DNA of 41,906 bases from Syntrophaceae bacterium (GCA_013388645.1 JACAEV010000110.1:1-41906); one strand, 5' to 3'; shown: positions 16,927 through 25,468, counted from the first letter of the stretch. Notes: a model not told the origin generated them from the letters alone. Made by a program: numbers and translations.

Positions 16927-16984
16927 TTCGTCATTCGATCATCTATTTTTAAACCGATCAGGAACCTGAGTGAAGGAGTCAAGG

Positions 16985-18127
16985 ATGATATCGAAGAAGG
17001 CAAGAGATATTTCTCCCTTTCTTGTCATGGATGTTTTGGAAAAAGCTCAAGAGATGGAAAGGAGGGGAGAACACATCATTCATTTGGAAGTGGGGGAGCC
17101 GGATTTCGATACCCCAGAATGTATTAATGAAGCTTGTTATCGTGCCATTTGCGAAGGGAAAACCCACTACACGCACAGCTTGGGTTTGATTGAGCTAAGA
17201 GAAGCCATCGCTGAAGATTATTGGAATAAGTATCGGGTGAAGGTCTCCCCCGAACAAATTCTCGTCGCTTCAGGAACATCACCAGCAATGCTTCTCCTCT
17301 TTGCAGCCCTTTTGGAGCCAGGCGATGAGGTCATCCTTTCCAATCCCTATTATCCTTGCTATCCCAATATCATTCAGTTTGTCGATGGAGTCCCTGTCTT
17401 TGTTGAGGTATTGGAGGAGGAGGGTTTTCAATATCTGCCCGAAATGATCGAAGCGAAATTGAACCCAAAGGTGAAAGGAGTGATGATCAATTCGCCCTCC
17501 AACCCCACGGGAAATGTGATGTCGCCGGAGAGGATGAAGGCCATTGCGAAATTCTCTCCCTTCATCCTCTCCGATGAAATTTACCATGGACTCGTCTACG
17601 AAGGAGAGGTCCATTCAATTCTTGAATTTACCGATCGCGCCTTTGTCATCAATGGATTTTCAAAACTCTATGCCATGACGGGATGGAGGTTGGGATACCT
17701 GATTGCGCCCAAAGAGTTCATCAGGCCCATACAAAAAATCCAGCAGAACCTATTCATCTCTGCCAGTTCCTTTGCGCAGTGGGGTGCTCTCGCCGGCCTG
17801 AAGGAAGCGGAAAGAGATGTCCAGAAGATGAGGGAAACTTACAATCAGCGACGTCGTTTTTTACTTCCCAAGCTCAAAGAGATCGGGTTTGGGATCACGG
17901 TGGAACCCACCGGAGCGTTTTATATCTTGGCCAACGCAAAAAAATTTTCTAAGGATTCTTACCATTTCGCTTTTGATATCCTGACGGAGGCCAAGGTCGG
18001 TGTTGCACCCGGCATTGATTTTGGGACGAATGCCGAGGGATATCTTCGTTTCTGCTATGCCAATTCGATGGAGAATATCGAAGAGGGGATGAACCGTCTG
18101 GAAAAGTATCTAAAACGTTATAAATAA
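16985..18127 (+). CDS. PLP-dependent aminotransferase, class I
   Basis: Fold-type I aminotransferase of the AspC/AlaT-like subgroup. HLEVGEPDFDTPE and the cofactor segment VASGTSPAML are near the N-terminal third. The substrate/cofactor Asn-Pro segment is MINSPSNPTGNVM, the PLP Asp/Tyr pair lies in LSDEIYHGLVYE, and the Schiff-base lysine in NGFSKLYAMTGWRLGYL (about residue 230). Arg of FCYANS-type motif YLRFCYANS binds the carboxylate. The ATG at 16985 has GAAGGAG six bases upstream; a GTG at 16970 in the same frame overlaps that site and is rejected. Substrate is not determined; its neighbours mtnA and SAM hydrolase make a methionine or keto-methylthiobutyrate role possible. Confidence 0.93.
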   Translation: MISKKARDISPFLVMDVLEKAQEMERRGEHIIHLEVGEPDFDTPECINEACYRAICEGKTHYTHSLGLIELREAIAEDYWNKYRVKVSPEQILVASGTSPAMLLLFAALLEPGDEVILSNPYYPCYPNIIQFVDGVPVFVEVLEEEGFQYLPEMIEAKLNPKVKGVMINSPSNPTGNVMSPERMKAIAKFSPFILSDEIYHGLVYEGEVHSILEFTDRAFVINGFSKLYAMTGWRLGYLIAPKEFIRPIQKIQQNLFISASSFAQWGALAGLKEAERDVQKMRETYNQRRRFLLPKLKEIGFGITVEPTGAFYILANAKKFSKDSYHFAFDILTEAKVGVAPGIDFGTNAEGYLRFCYANSMENIEEGMNRLEKYLKRYK

Positions 18128-18263
18128 TTATTCTTTTGAAAAAATAGAGTGATAAACGTCTAAAATTTAAAAATATAGTTTCTTCCTCTTTCGTTCAAAG
18201 CTAAAAAAGTGCGTTAGCATTTGGATAGAGGCATTCTAACGGCATTACTTGCAGGTGTGGGTA

Positions 18264-18521
18264 TTATAAAGAATAAACAGCCATAGGGATTTTGCTTTCT
18301 GCTTTTCTTCTGCCACGAATGCTTGACTCTATGGTTTTAAGAACATTGGCTGCATAATATTTAGTGCCACACCTCTTACATACACCGACTGGTACATTTC
18401 TAATAAGAATATACTTATCCCTTACCTTTCTGGGCAGGTCAATTATTTTTTCAACAATTGGACCATTACAATACTCGCATTGTTCTCCGTCCCAAAATCC
18501 CAATTTAATTCCTCCTTTCAT
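18264..18521 (-). CDS. YgiT-type zinc finger protein, probable antitoxin
   Basis: An 85-aa protein with C-x2-C (CEYCNG) near residue 15 and C-x2-C (CKRCGT) near residue 49, separated by a beta segment RKVRDKYILIRNVPVGV. This is the layout of the YgiT/MqsA N-terminal zinc domain. The C-terminal part (NVLKTIESSIRGRRKAES) is short, without the full helix-turn-helix of MqsA. It follows the DUF4258 gene with a 4-bp overlap (ATGA), the usual order for this toxin-antitoxin family: toxin first, antitoxin second. Confidence 0.82.
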   Translation of the reverse strand: MKGGIKLGFWDGEQCEYCNGPIVEKIIDLPRKVRDKYILIRNVPVGVCKRCGTKYYAANVLKTIESSIRGRRKAESKIPMAVYSL

Positions 18522-18796
18522 TTCCCTTTTGGTTTGTCTTCATAGACAGTTATGACTCTAACTTTACCAGTAGCCGTTATGCGACATACGATGCCAATAT
18601 GCCGCCTATCTAAGGAGACGCCAACTATTTCATATTTCCCTTCTTTGGGCCAAGTTCTTCGAATTTTCCCACTTAAAATGCCATGTTCAATATCATAAAT
18701 GTCAAAACCATCAATCCCGGCCTCATCATCAGCATGTTCTGTTAAGTAAAATAATCCATTACGAACAAGTGCCTTAATCTGTCCTATTTTACTCAA
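18518..18796 (-). CDS. DUF4258-domain protein, probable toxin
   Basis: A 92-aa protein with the DUF4258 pattern: an N-terminal helix (IGQIKALVRNG), the conserved segment YLTEHADDEA with His at about residue 21, then GFDIYDIEHGILSGKI and beta strands ending RVITVYE. The fold is thought to resemble RelE/BrnT-type toxins, but activity is not established for this family. It starts at TTG (18796) with GGGAGG eight bases upstream. The AT-rich, gene-poor flanks on both sides suggest acquisition by transfer. Confidence 0.8.
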   Translation of the reverse strand: MSKIGQIKALVRNGLFYLTEHADDEAGIDGFDIYDIEHGILSGKIRRTWPKEGKYEIVGVSLDRRHIGIVCRITATGKVRVITVYEDKPKGK

Positions 18797-19144
18797 TCAA
18801 AGATCCTCCCTTACCCATTTTGTATTTTAATATGTTATTTACCATTATGGCCAAATATTCTTTTTAATCTCTCCTTCAATTTGTCCCGTGTGAAGGGCTG
18901 ACCCCTTGGTTTTTTACTGCCCACAATGAGCAGATAACTTGTTCACATTTGTACTTGGTGCGGATATTCTACCCTTCATCAAATAATTTGCTATAAATTA
19001 ATATACGGTAAATTCATAATACCCCAATCAACTTTATATTTTATCGCAAATTGAAGAAAAATTTAACAGAAATTTTTGGGTTAAATGTGCAGTACCAGCT
19101 TGTAAAAAATTAAGTTTTAAACTTTCACATCCATTTGATTAATT
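18797..19144. other. Gene-free AT-rich gap upstream of the toxin gene
   Basis: No ORF, RNA gene or strong promoter is recognised. Near 18883-18913 there is a small hairpin AAGGG/CCCTT followed by GGTTTTTT that could terminate plus-strand reading. The rest is A/T-rich and unlike neighbouring coding DNA, which suits the border of an acquired module. Confidence 0.5.
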
Positions 19145-19807
19145 CTACTCACGCATGAGGCGGGAGGCTTGGTGGGCTTTTCGAAGGGGTTCTGGGATTC
19201 GGAATCCTCGACAGCTTTTAAGAATAAGTTCAATGCTCGTCATCAAATCAATTCGATGACCGGGAGAAATGAAAAGAGGTTTCACCTTCTCTTTCGTTCT
19301 AAGTACAGCGCCTACCTTTTTTCCTTCTTTTCGAATCCATTCAAAATTCCCTTTGGAAGGACCGGGCAAAACGGATCCAACCAACAAAGGGGTCTTAGCA
19401 CAACCAATCGAGGGGAGATTAAGCCATAAGCCCATGTGTGAAGCCAGGCCGATTCCACTTGGATGGGCAATTCCTTGACCATCAAAAATCATCACATCGG
19501 GTTTTATTTTTAATTTCTGAAAGGTTTTGGTCAAAATGGGGCCCTCCCGGAAACTTAAGAGGGTAGGGATATAAGGAAAGGAAACTTTTCCTTCACAGGT
19601 AGCCACATCAAGAGTTTCCATTTGGGGAAATGAAAGGACAACGATCGCACCGAAAAGACGATTTCCATTTTTTGAATAAGACACATCTCCTCCTCCGATG
19701 GTCCTTATCTCTGAGAAGGTTTTTTTCAGAATGATCCGGTCGTTCAATGCCTCCTGAATATGGATGGCTTCTTCCACACTGACGTCCCAGGGGTGAAGAG
19801 GTTTCAT
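19145..19807 (-). CDS. nfi: Endonuclease V
   Basis: Deaminated-base repair nuclease that cuts near deoxyinosine in DNA. Catalytic acidic residues are visible at IGGGDVSYS (Asp41) and in MIFDGQGIAHP (Asp at about 110). The wedge/minor-groove motif region is FPYIPTLLSFREGPIL, with the PYIP segment expected for the family. GLASHMGLWLNLPSIGCAKTPL is the conserved His/Lys block, and the C-terminal ISPGHRIDL is present. 220 aa is normal. GGCGAG precedes the ATG. It lies downstream of the periplasmic-binding-like gene with only 43 bp between, filled by a perfect palindrome. Confidence 0.95.
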   Translation of the reverse strand: MKPLHPWDVSVEEAIHIQEALNDRIILKKTFSEIRTIGGGDVSYSKNGNRLFGAIVVLSFPQMETLDVATCEGKVSFPYIPTLLSFREGPILTKTFQKLKIKPDVMIFDGQGIAHPSGIGLASHMGLWLNLPSIGCAKTPLLVGSVLPGPSKGNFEWIRKEGKKVGAVLRTKEKVKPLFISPGHRIDLMTSIELILKSCRGFRIPEPLRKAHQASRLMRE

Positions 19808-19826
19808 AATCTCGCCATGCGCATAG

Positions 19827-19842
19827 CGCTAAGCGCTTAGCG
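19827..19842. repeat. Perfect 16-bp palindrome CGCTAAGCGCTTAGCG
   Basis: A self-complementary 16-mer between the stop of the TPR/binding protein gene and the start of nfi, flanked by GCGCATAG words. It could fold as a short hairpin after the upstream gene, or be a protein-binding site for nfi. Confidence 0.7.
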
Positions 19843-19850
19843 TCTTTAAA

Positions 19851-21626
19851 TTAGGGTGAGACTTTTTCAATTTGCCCCTTGTTGACTTTTAGAATGGTGA
19901 GGGTTCGAATGGCTTTCCCATTTTCCTCGAACCCTTTCAAACCAGAAACTCCTTGGAAGTTTTGGGCCTGCCGCAACTCTTCTTTGAGCTCGAGAGGGGA
20001 AGAGATCGCTTTGGATTGGAGAATATCCTTTAAGAATTTGGCTCCATCATAACCGAGGGCTTCGAGAATCTCAGGATCTCTCTGGTAGTTTTTTCGGAAT
20101 TCCTGAACAAACTGGGCAACGAGAGGGGATGGATCTCTTTTAAAAAAGGCATCGACAAAAATGGCTCCTTCAGCCGCCTTCCCAGCAACGGAGGTCAGAC
20201 TCGAGCCATGCCATGCATTTGAGCCTAAAAAAGTCACCTTCACATCATAAAACGCCATTTGTGCAATGATGATCGCTACCCGATCGTGAGTATCAGGGAT
20301 AAAAACCCCATCGACGGAGTGAAGGGATTTGAACTCAGTTTCTTTTTTTCTCTTTCCGTCAGATTCCAGAAGGGGTTCGATCTTAAAAAATCCTTTAATT
20401 TCCTGACTGAAGTCAGTTTGATCTTCTTGGTAAACCACCATCCCTGAAATTTTTCCTCCCTTTCGAGGGATCTCTTGCACAAAAAGGTTTTTGAAGTGGA
20501 GACCATAAGGAGAATTCGGATAAAAGACAGCAAATGTTTTTAGACCTAATTCTTTCGTCGCAAATTCAACCAATGTTTGAATCTGATCCGAAAGGGAGAT
20601 CGAGTTTTGGAAAATGAAGTCGCCTTTCGCTTCTTTTTGGGAAAAAGTGAGAAGGGGAATTTTCATCTGTTGTGCCTTTTGAGCGGCTCTCTCTGAGGTG
20701 TGACTAAGCAGGGGGCCGATGATGGCAATTGCCTTCTCCTTGGTTGCTAATTCTTCAACGGCTTTTTCTGCCTCCAAAGGATTTCCTTTTGAATCCCGAA
20801 TGGATAGTGAGATGAGCGGAATTTTCCCTGGAGATTCAAATTCTCTAATCGCTAATTGAATTCCTTGTAACACTTTATCGCCAAAAGGTTGATGAACCCC
20901 ACTCAAAGGGAGAATCACTCCGAGGGTGTATCTGGCTTTTGGAGGGGGTGGAATCGATTCCGAAAGTTCCTTGGCGAAGATTCCATAATCCACCCCTCGG
21001 TATTCCCTCTCCAAATCGATGAGCATCTTTTTGGCAAGCGCGTCATGTCCCTTTCGCTTGGCGAGTTGAGCCAATTTCAATTTTGCATAACCCCCTGCAT
21101 AGACCCCTCGATAAAGAGATTCAATAGAGTTCAATTCCTCTTCCGAATCGTAGAAATCGATAATAAATTTTATTTTTTTCTTTAGCTCTTCGTGGGGCTG
21201 TCCTGGAACGAGTATTCCCTTTCCATACCAATAGAGGGCGTTCGTGTAATCCTTCAATTCAAAGTAGTTTTCTCCCAAAAGGGTGAAAACCTGAACCATT
21301 CTGGCTGGGGCGAGAAAAGTTGGGAAAAGTTCATTGAGAATACGGATGGCATCCTTTGGTTTTTTGAGTTGGGTGTAACAGATCCCCATTCGAAATTTGG
21401 TTTCATTGATTAAAGGGCTTTTGGGAAAATCGGTGATTAACTTTTTGAAACGCCACAGCGCTCTTTCCGTATCTCCCTTGGATAGGAGAATCTCTCCTTC
21501 CCGGAAGAGGAAAGTGTCATCGGGCGAGGAAGGAGGTTGAGCCAAGACAAGACTGTGTATGAGGAATATGAAAAGGAGAATGAGTTTCCATCCTCTACTT
21601 CTTTGAGTGATGGGTTGGAGTAACAT
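19851..21626 (-). CDS. TPR plus periplasmic-binding-protein fusion, LpoA-like
   Basis: An exported protein of about 590 aa in two parts. After a signal sequence (WKLILLFIFLIHSLVLAQPP, no lipobox cysteine) come TPR-like helices at about residues 30-190 (FLFREGEILLSKGDTERAL, ALYWYGKGILVPGQPHEEL). A type I periplasmic binding domain follows from ARYTLGVILPLSGVHQPFG to the end, with FAVFYPNSPYG and DGVFIPDTHDRVAII. This layout is that of LpoA (activator of PBP1A) and of deltaproteobacterial amino-acid-binding relatives; without the lipobox the assignment stays loose. The ATG at 21626 is used; an ATG at 21659 would lengthen the overlap with hpt. Neither has a clear ribosome binding site. Confidence 0.8.
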   Translation of the reverse strand: MLLQPITQRSRGWKLILLFIFLIHSLVLAQPPSSPDDTFLFREGEILLSKGDTERALWRFKKLITDFPKSPLINETKFRMGICYTQLKKPKDAIRILNELFPTFLAPARMVQVFTLLGENYFELKDYTNALYWYGKGILVPGQPHEELKKKIKFIIDFYDSEEELNSIESLYRGVYAGGYAKLKLAQLAKRKGHDALAKKMLIDLEREYRGVDYGIFAKELSESIPPPPKARYTLGVILPLSGVHQPFGDKVLQGIQLAIREFESPGKIPLISLSIRDSKGNPLEAEKAVEELATKEKAIAIIGPLLSHTSERAAQKAQQMKIPLLTFSQKEAKGDFIFQNSISLSDQIQTLVEFATKELGLKTFAVFYPNSPYGLHFKNLFVQEIPRKGGKISGMVVYQEDQTDFSQEIKGFFKIEPLLESDGKRKKETEFKSLHSVDGVFIPDTHDRVAIIIAQMAFYDVKVTFLGSNAWHGSSLTSVAGKAAEGAIFVDAFFKRDPSPLVAQFVQEFRKNYQRDPEILEALGYDGAKFLKDILQSKAISSPLELKEELRQAQNFQGVSGLKGFEENGKAIRTLTILKVNKGQIEKVSP

Positions 21627-22137
21627 AATAAATTTCGGGTAAATTTCGGTAATTTTCATTCATATCAATTCCATAACCTACGATAAAAACATCTTCCACA
21701 TCAAATCCCAAGTAATCTGCCTCCATCTCCAACTCTCGTCGTGCTTTCTTGTCTAAAAGAGCACATATTTTTACAGAGCGAGGATTCGAGAGAATAATCC
21801 GATCCTTTAAAAACTTAAGGGTGTGACCGCTATCGATGATGTCTTCGATGATGAGGACATCCTTGCCCTCGATGGGAAGCTCGAGATCCTTCGTGATCTC
21901 AATCCTCCCCGTAGTTTTCGTTCCAGAACCATAACTGGCCAATCGCACAAAGTCGATTTTAACAGGAATCTTGAGATGTCGGACGAGGTCGGAGAGAAAC
22001 ACGAAAGCCCCCTTCAGGATACAGACCAAGATGAGTTCTTTTCCGACATAATCCCGGGAAATTTGGTCCGCCAATTTTTTTACAATCGAGTTGATTTCTT
22101 CTGCAGTAAACAAGCGATTAAGATGATGTTGATCCAT
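21595..22137 (-). CDS. hpt: Hypoxanthine phosphoribosyltransferase
   Basis: Purine salvage enzyme that converts hypoxanthine or guanine plus PRPP to IMP or GMP. The PRPP-binding motif VLIIEDIIDSGHTL is at about residues 95-108. The N-terminal loop LILVCILKGAFVFLSDLVRHL and flexible-loop region FVRLASYGSGTKTTG are present. The C-terminal purine-binding segment is DFDVEDVFIVGYGIDMNENYRNLPEIYYV-like, ending with eight extra residues. 180 aa is typical. The 3' end overlaps the start of the downstream LpoA-like gene on the same strand, an unrelated partner. Confidence 0.96.
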   Translation of the reverse strand: MDQHHLNRLFTAEEINSIVKKLADQISRDYVGKELILVCILKGAFVFLSDLVRHLKIPVKIDFVRLASYGSGTKTTGRIEITKDLELPIEGKDVLIIEDIIDSGHTLKFLKDRIILSNPRSVKICALLDKKARRELEMEADYLGFDVEDVFIVGYGIDMNENYRNLPEIYYVTPTHHSKK

Positions 22138-22149
22138 AGAATTTACCTA

Positions 22150-22330
22150 AACATAAAGGTCACCAGTCTAAAGGGAAGGGCAGGGAAGCCAATTTGGTTA
22201 ATGGGTTAGGTCATTGGTCTTTCCGCCATAGGCGGATCCACCTTAAGTGGAAAAGAATTCACTTAACCTTTTGCCCTTGCCCGTACTGGCCTCCTCGCCA
22301 TTACCTTAACCTTAACCCGAGGACCATTTC
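22150..22330. repeat. Imperfect inverted-repeat spacer upstream of hpt
   Basis: Left-hand words (CCAGTCTAAAGGGAAGGGC, GGTTAATGGGTTAGG) are mirrored by right-hand words (AACCTTTTGCCCTTGCCCG, GTACTGG, AACCTTAACCC). A hairpin CCGCCATAGGCGG (about 22226-22238) lies inside. No gene is seen. Confidence 0.55.
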
Positions 22331-22363
22331 ATTGTTCGGAGTTGATGAATCCGTCATAAAAAA

Positions 22364-23020
22364 TTAAAGAGCGGGTTCCAAGACTACAATTTCCATCTGT
22401 TGAGGAAGGGTCGATTGATCGAACGTGGCTTCACTGGTCTTAGGCCGCTTGATATTCGATTTCCCCTTCAAAAAGTCCTCTACGGGTGCAATGGGAAATC
22501 CGCATTTCTCCGTCTTGAAATGCATCGGGATAAGGATTTTCGGTTTGATCTGTTCGGCAACGCGTGTGGCTTCCTTTGGGTCAATAGTGAAAAACCCTCC
22601 GACGGGAATTAATAGAATATCTACCGGACCGATTTCAGACAACTCTTTATCGCTCAAGAGATGGCCCAGGTCTCCGAGGTGGCTAAGTTTTACCTGATCG
22701 ATGGTGAGATGGAAGATGGTATTGGTGCCGCGTTCGTTTCCTTTGGAAGGATCATGATAAGTGGAGATTCCTTTTATAGAAATTTCTTTTATTGCCTTTA
22801 AACCACTTCCCTTGACCAGTTGGAAACCCTTGGGCAGATCCTTGGTATAGTTATGGTCCGCATGGTCGTGGCTGGTCAAAACGATATCTGCCTGGTCGGT
22901 GATCTTTCCATAAGTGAGTTGGCCGCCAAAAGCCCCGGGCTCATAAGGATCAATGATTATTTTAACCCCTCGATTGGAGGTGATTAAAAACGCTGCATGT
23001 CCATAATATTTGATTTTCAT
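22364..23020 (-). CDS. UPF0173 metallo-hydrolase (beta-lactamase fold)
   Basis: A 218-aa metal-dependent hydrolase of the YtkL/UPF0173 group. The metal-binding motif LTSHDHADHNYT (HxHxDH-like) is near residue 50. A second-shell His lies in LSHLGDLGHLL, and a late His in PKILIPMHFKTEKCG. The N terminus MKIKYYGHAAFLI is the family's opening strand. The natural substrate is unknown for the family. GGGAGG lies six bases before the ATG, a strong site. A 14-bp tandem repeat lies just upstream. Confidence 0.92.
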   Translation of the reverse strand: MKIKYYGHAAFLITSNRGVKIIIDPYEPGAFGGQLTYGKITDQADIVLTSHDHADHNYTKDLPKGFQLVKGSGLKAIKEISIKGISTYHDPSKGNERGTNTIFHLTIDQVKLSHLGDLGHLLSDKELSEIGPVDILLIPVGGFFTIDPKEATRVAEQIKPKILIPMHFKTEKCGFPIAPVEDFLKGKSNIKRPKTSEATFDQSTLPQQMEIVVLEPAL

Positions 23021-23043
23021 AGAAACCTCCCTTTTTTATAAAC

Positions 23044-23078
23044 GATGAACAATGAACGATGAACAATGAACGATGAAC
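23044..23078. repeat. Tandem repeat, 14-bp unit GATGAACAATGAAC x2.5
   Basis: Units at 23044-23057 and 23058-23071 are identical, with a half unit to 23078. It lies in the gap between two minus-strand genes and has related words (GAACAGTGAACATTGAA) at 24300-24335. There are no unique spacers, so it is not a CRISPR array. Confidence 0.85.
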
Positions 23079-23121
23079 CTTGACTCGATACGGTTAATTC
23101 TTAACACTCCATCCTAATCTC

Positions 23122-23430
23122 TTAACCCCCTTTTAATAACTTATTCTTGACGGCTCGCTTCTTTCCAGAAAGAGTGCCTTTTTTATCTCTTCGGTCATCA
23201 ATCTTCAAAGTGGTCAATACCCGAAGCGCACCTTTTTTAAAAGGGGTCTGGTGCATTTTAAGGGCGATTTTGAAAAGGTCTTTAAGGTCTCCCTCAATAT
23301 TTGTTCCCATCGATGAGAGTTCATAACGAACTTTTTCTTTTTTCAATATGCGGAGACATTCCGCCACGTAAGCACTTAGACTCGTCTCGCCTGTTCCAAT
23401 TGGGACGACGCTGATTTCTAAAATGGCCAT
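23122..23430 (-). CDS. Thiamine-binding-type protein (UPF0045/MTH1187 family)
   Basis: A 102-aa ferredoxin-like-fold protein. The opening MAILEISVVPIGTGETSLS is the family signature, and YELSSMGTNIEGDLKDLF holds the conserved residues of the ligand site. The C-terminal tail is unusually basic (RRDKKGTLSGKKRAVKNKLL). Members of this family bind thiamine or a related small molecule as dimers or tetramers. The start at 23430 has GGAGG with eight-base spacing; the open frame extends 14 codons upstream with no support. It is divergent from ccdA across a 131-bp gap. Confidence 0.9.
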   Translation of the reverse strand: MAILEISVVPIGTGETSLSAYVAECLRILKKEKVRYELSSMGTNIEGDLKDLFKIALKMHQTPFKKGALRVLTTLKIDDRRDKKGTLSGKKRAVKNKLLKGG

Positions 23431-23517
23431 GCTTCTTTCCTCCCAAGCAAGTTTTTTAAAAGTTACCATCAACTCATTGAGTTGTCAACGGCCATGAGAG
23501 ATGCATGATAAAAAACA

Positions 23518-23546
23518 TTTTTTTTTAAAGCAAAGTAAGCTATAAT
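23518..23546 (+). promoter_or_regulatory. Promoter of ccdA
   Basis: A perfect TATAAT (23541-23546) 16 bp before the ccdA start codon, with only a poor T-rich -35 (23518-23523) at 17-bp spacing. The transcript would have a leader of about 9 nt and no Shine-Dalgarno sequence. Confidence 0.5.
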
Positions 23547-23561
23547 GGTTTTTAAATTAAC

Positions 23562-24290
23562 ATGGGCCAGCCACAAGAAATTTCTGGATTAATTGCTTTT
23601 TCCGCAGGACTTCTTTCCTTTGTTTCGCCCTGCGTCCTTCCATTAGTTCCTTCCTATATTACCTACATTACAGGAGTATCCTTCAAAGAGCTTACAGAAG
23701 CTGAAGCCAAAGCAAAACTCAGATGGGCTACTGTTTTTCACTCCTTTTTTTTCATCATAGGTTTTTCATTCATTTTTATCCTGATGGGAGCCTCGGCTTC
23801 TTATTTAGGACAGGTGTTGGCTGAATACCAATACTGGATCATGAAAGCAGGGGGAGTATTGATCATCCTTTTGGGCATTCACTTCACTGGGATCATTAAC
23901 CTTCCTTTTCTTCAGATGGAAAAACGATTTGAGATGAGGAGGAAACCCCTGGGTTATCTCGGTTCATTTCTGGTAGGGATCGTTTTTGCGGCAGGTTGGA
24001 CCCCCTGTATCGGACCGATCCTTTCGACCATTCTGATTTATGCAAGCACGACGAAGAGTATGGCGACAGGAATTCTCCTTCTGACTTACTATTCGATCGG
24101 CTTGGGTATTCCATTTTTTTTCTCTTCTCTGGCCTTTAATTCATTCCTCTCTGCCTTTGATAAAATCAAGCGATATATGAGGGTCATCACCATTATCAGT
24201 GGGCTTTTTCTGATTGCTATTGGGATTCTTTTCCTGACCGATACTTTTAGAGAAATCAATTTCTACCTGAATGCTCTCACCAATCCCTAA
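23562..24290 (+). CDS. ccdA: Cytochrome c biogenesis protein CcdA (DsbD transmembrane domain)
   Basis: Inner-membrane thiol reductant conduit of six predicted helices. It passes electrons from cytoplasmic thioredoxin to periplasmic apocytochrome or other thiols. The two redox cysteines sit in the signatures GLLSFVSPCVLPLVP (Cys24) and AAGWTPCIGPILS (Cys near residue 148). 242 aa is the usual size. The GTGLG-like helix breaks and the C-terminal helix LFLIAIGILFLTDTF are present. It stands alone, with no ccsAB or thioredoxin-like partner adjacent. The start codon lies close behind a -10 box. Confidence 0.95.
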   Translation: MGQPQEISGLIAFSAGLLSFVSPCVLPLVPSYITYITGVSFKELTEAEAKAKLRWATVFHSFFFIIGFSFIFILMGASASYLGQVLAEYQYWIMKAGGVLIILLGIHFTGIINLPFLQMEKRFEMRRKPLGYLGSFLVGIVFAAGWTPCIGPILSTILIYASTTKSMATGILLLTYYSIGLGIPFFFSSLAFNSFLSAFDKIKRYMRVITIISGLFLIAIGILFLTDTFREINFYLNALTNP

Positions 24291-24295
24291 TGTCA

Positions 24296-24378
24296 CTCGA
24301 ATGATGAATCATGGACAAGGAACAGTGAACATTGAAGGACTTTGTTCATCGTTTAACGTTCTCCGTTCAACGTTTTCT
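24296..24378. repeat. Degenerate inverted repeat of GAAC/GTTC words
   Basis: Left part (GATGAATCATGGACAAGG, AACAGTGAACATTGAA) is loosely mirrored by the right part (GTTCATCGTTTAACG, TTCTCCGTTCAACG). It lies between the convergent ccdA and lptG genes and reaches the lptG stop. Confidence 0.5.
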
Positions 24379-25468
24379 ACTGCCTGACGCTCATCAGGGT
24401 GAAGATTCCAGCCAGACCGAAAAGAATGGTGGGAATCCAAGCAGAAAGAAAGGGAGCAAGGACTCCAGATTTTCCGAAGGAGAGGAAGACATAAAAGGTG
24501 ACCCCATAGGCGAAGCCGATCATGACACTGGCCCCAATGCTCAAAGCGACCCCTCCCGATCGGCCGGTCTTCAGAGCAAACGGGACACCGATCAGGATCA
24601 TGATTAAATTTAAAAAAGGGTAGGAAAGCTTCGAATAGAGGTCAACCAGGTATCGGGTGGAATCATAACCTGCGGCTTGGATTCTTTGGATGTAAGTGCG
24701 AAGCTCTGTATAACTCATCTCTCGTGATTGGCGCTCCATACTTTGAAGGGATTCCCAGCTTTCCAGTAGGGAGAGTTCAATTTCTTTAAAAGGAGTCGTC
24801 TGGATGGAGCTTCCATCAAAATCTCTCACCGATCCCTCTAAAAATTTCCATTTTCCATTAATCCATTTGACTTCTTTGGCATCGATCCGTTGAAGACATC
24901 GAAACTGATCATCAAATTTATAGAGGGTGAACCCCTTTAAAGCTTTTTCCTCTGTGTCGAGCAATTGGATGTTAAAGATTTGATGGTCACTGCGGAACCA
25001 GATTTTATAGTTTTTGAAGAAACTGGCAGGGGTCTCTTTCTTTACCTGAACAGAGAGAAGATATCGACCCTCCTGGTTGGCCTCCGGGACCAGATACTCA
25101 TTCCCTAAAAAAGAACAGAGTCCAATGAAAAGAGCGATAAAAAACAGCGGGAAGGTGATCCGGTAAAGGCTAACCCCCCCGGCTTTCATCGCGGTGATCT
25201 CGCTGTGTCGTGAGAGTGTTCCAAGGGTGAGGAGGGTGGCCAGTAAAACCCCGTAGGGAAGGGTCCATTGAAAAATGACCTCCGGGGTCTTGTAGAGGAG
25301 GTAGAGAAAGATGAGGTGAAAGGGAGCTTGATGTTTGATGAAAACATCGATCTTCTGGAAGAAAAGGACAATCATGTAGATGAGGATCAGGCTGCTTAGG
25401 CTCAAACTAAAGACTTTCAGATATTCCAAGATGACATATCGATGAAGGACACGGAGACGATCAAACAT
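24377..25468 (-). CDS. lptG: LPS export ABC transporter permease LptG
   Basis: One of the two inner-membrane permeases of the LptB2FG complex that extracts LPS from the membrane. Six transmembrane helices flank a periplasmic beta-jellyroll domain (about residues 130-240, with WINGKWKFLEGSVRDFDGSS). Coupling helix EITAMKAGGVSLYRI and the C-terminal helices GVPFALKTGRSGGVALSIGAS are typical of the YjgQ group, as is ending in a hydrophobic helix. It overlaps lptF by 8 bp and follows it, so the two are coupled. Confidence 0.94.
   Translation of the reverse strand: MFDRLRVLHRYVILEYLKVFSLSLSSLILIYMIVLFFQKIDVFIKHQAPFHLIFLYLLYKTPEVIFQWTLPYGVLLATLLTLGTLSRHSEITAMKAGGVSLYRITFPLFFIALFIGLCSFLGNEYLVPEANQEGRYLLSVQVKKETPASFFKNYKIWFRSDHQIFNIQLLDTEEKALKGFTLYKFDDQFRCLQRIDAKEVKWINGKWKFLEGSVRDFDGSSIQTTPFKEIELSLLESWESLQSMERQSREMSYTELRTYIQRIQAAGYDSTRYLVDLYSKLSYPFLNLIMILIGVPFALKTGRSGGVALSIGASVMIGFAYGVTFYVFLSFGKSGVLAPFLSAWIPTILFGLAGIFTLMSVRQ

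Noticed and set aside
18880-18920. Remnant of a transposon end (AAGGGCTGACCCCTT)
   Set aside because: Only a short hairpin is visible, with no partner end or transposase fragment.
23044-23078. CRISPR-like array
   Set aside because: The 14-bp units are directly adjacent with no spacers and no cas genes are in the window.
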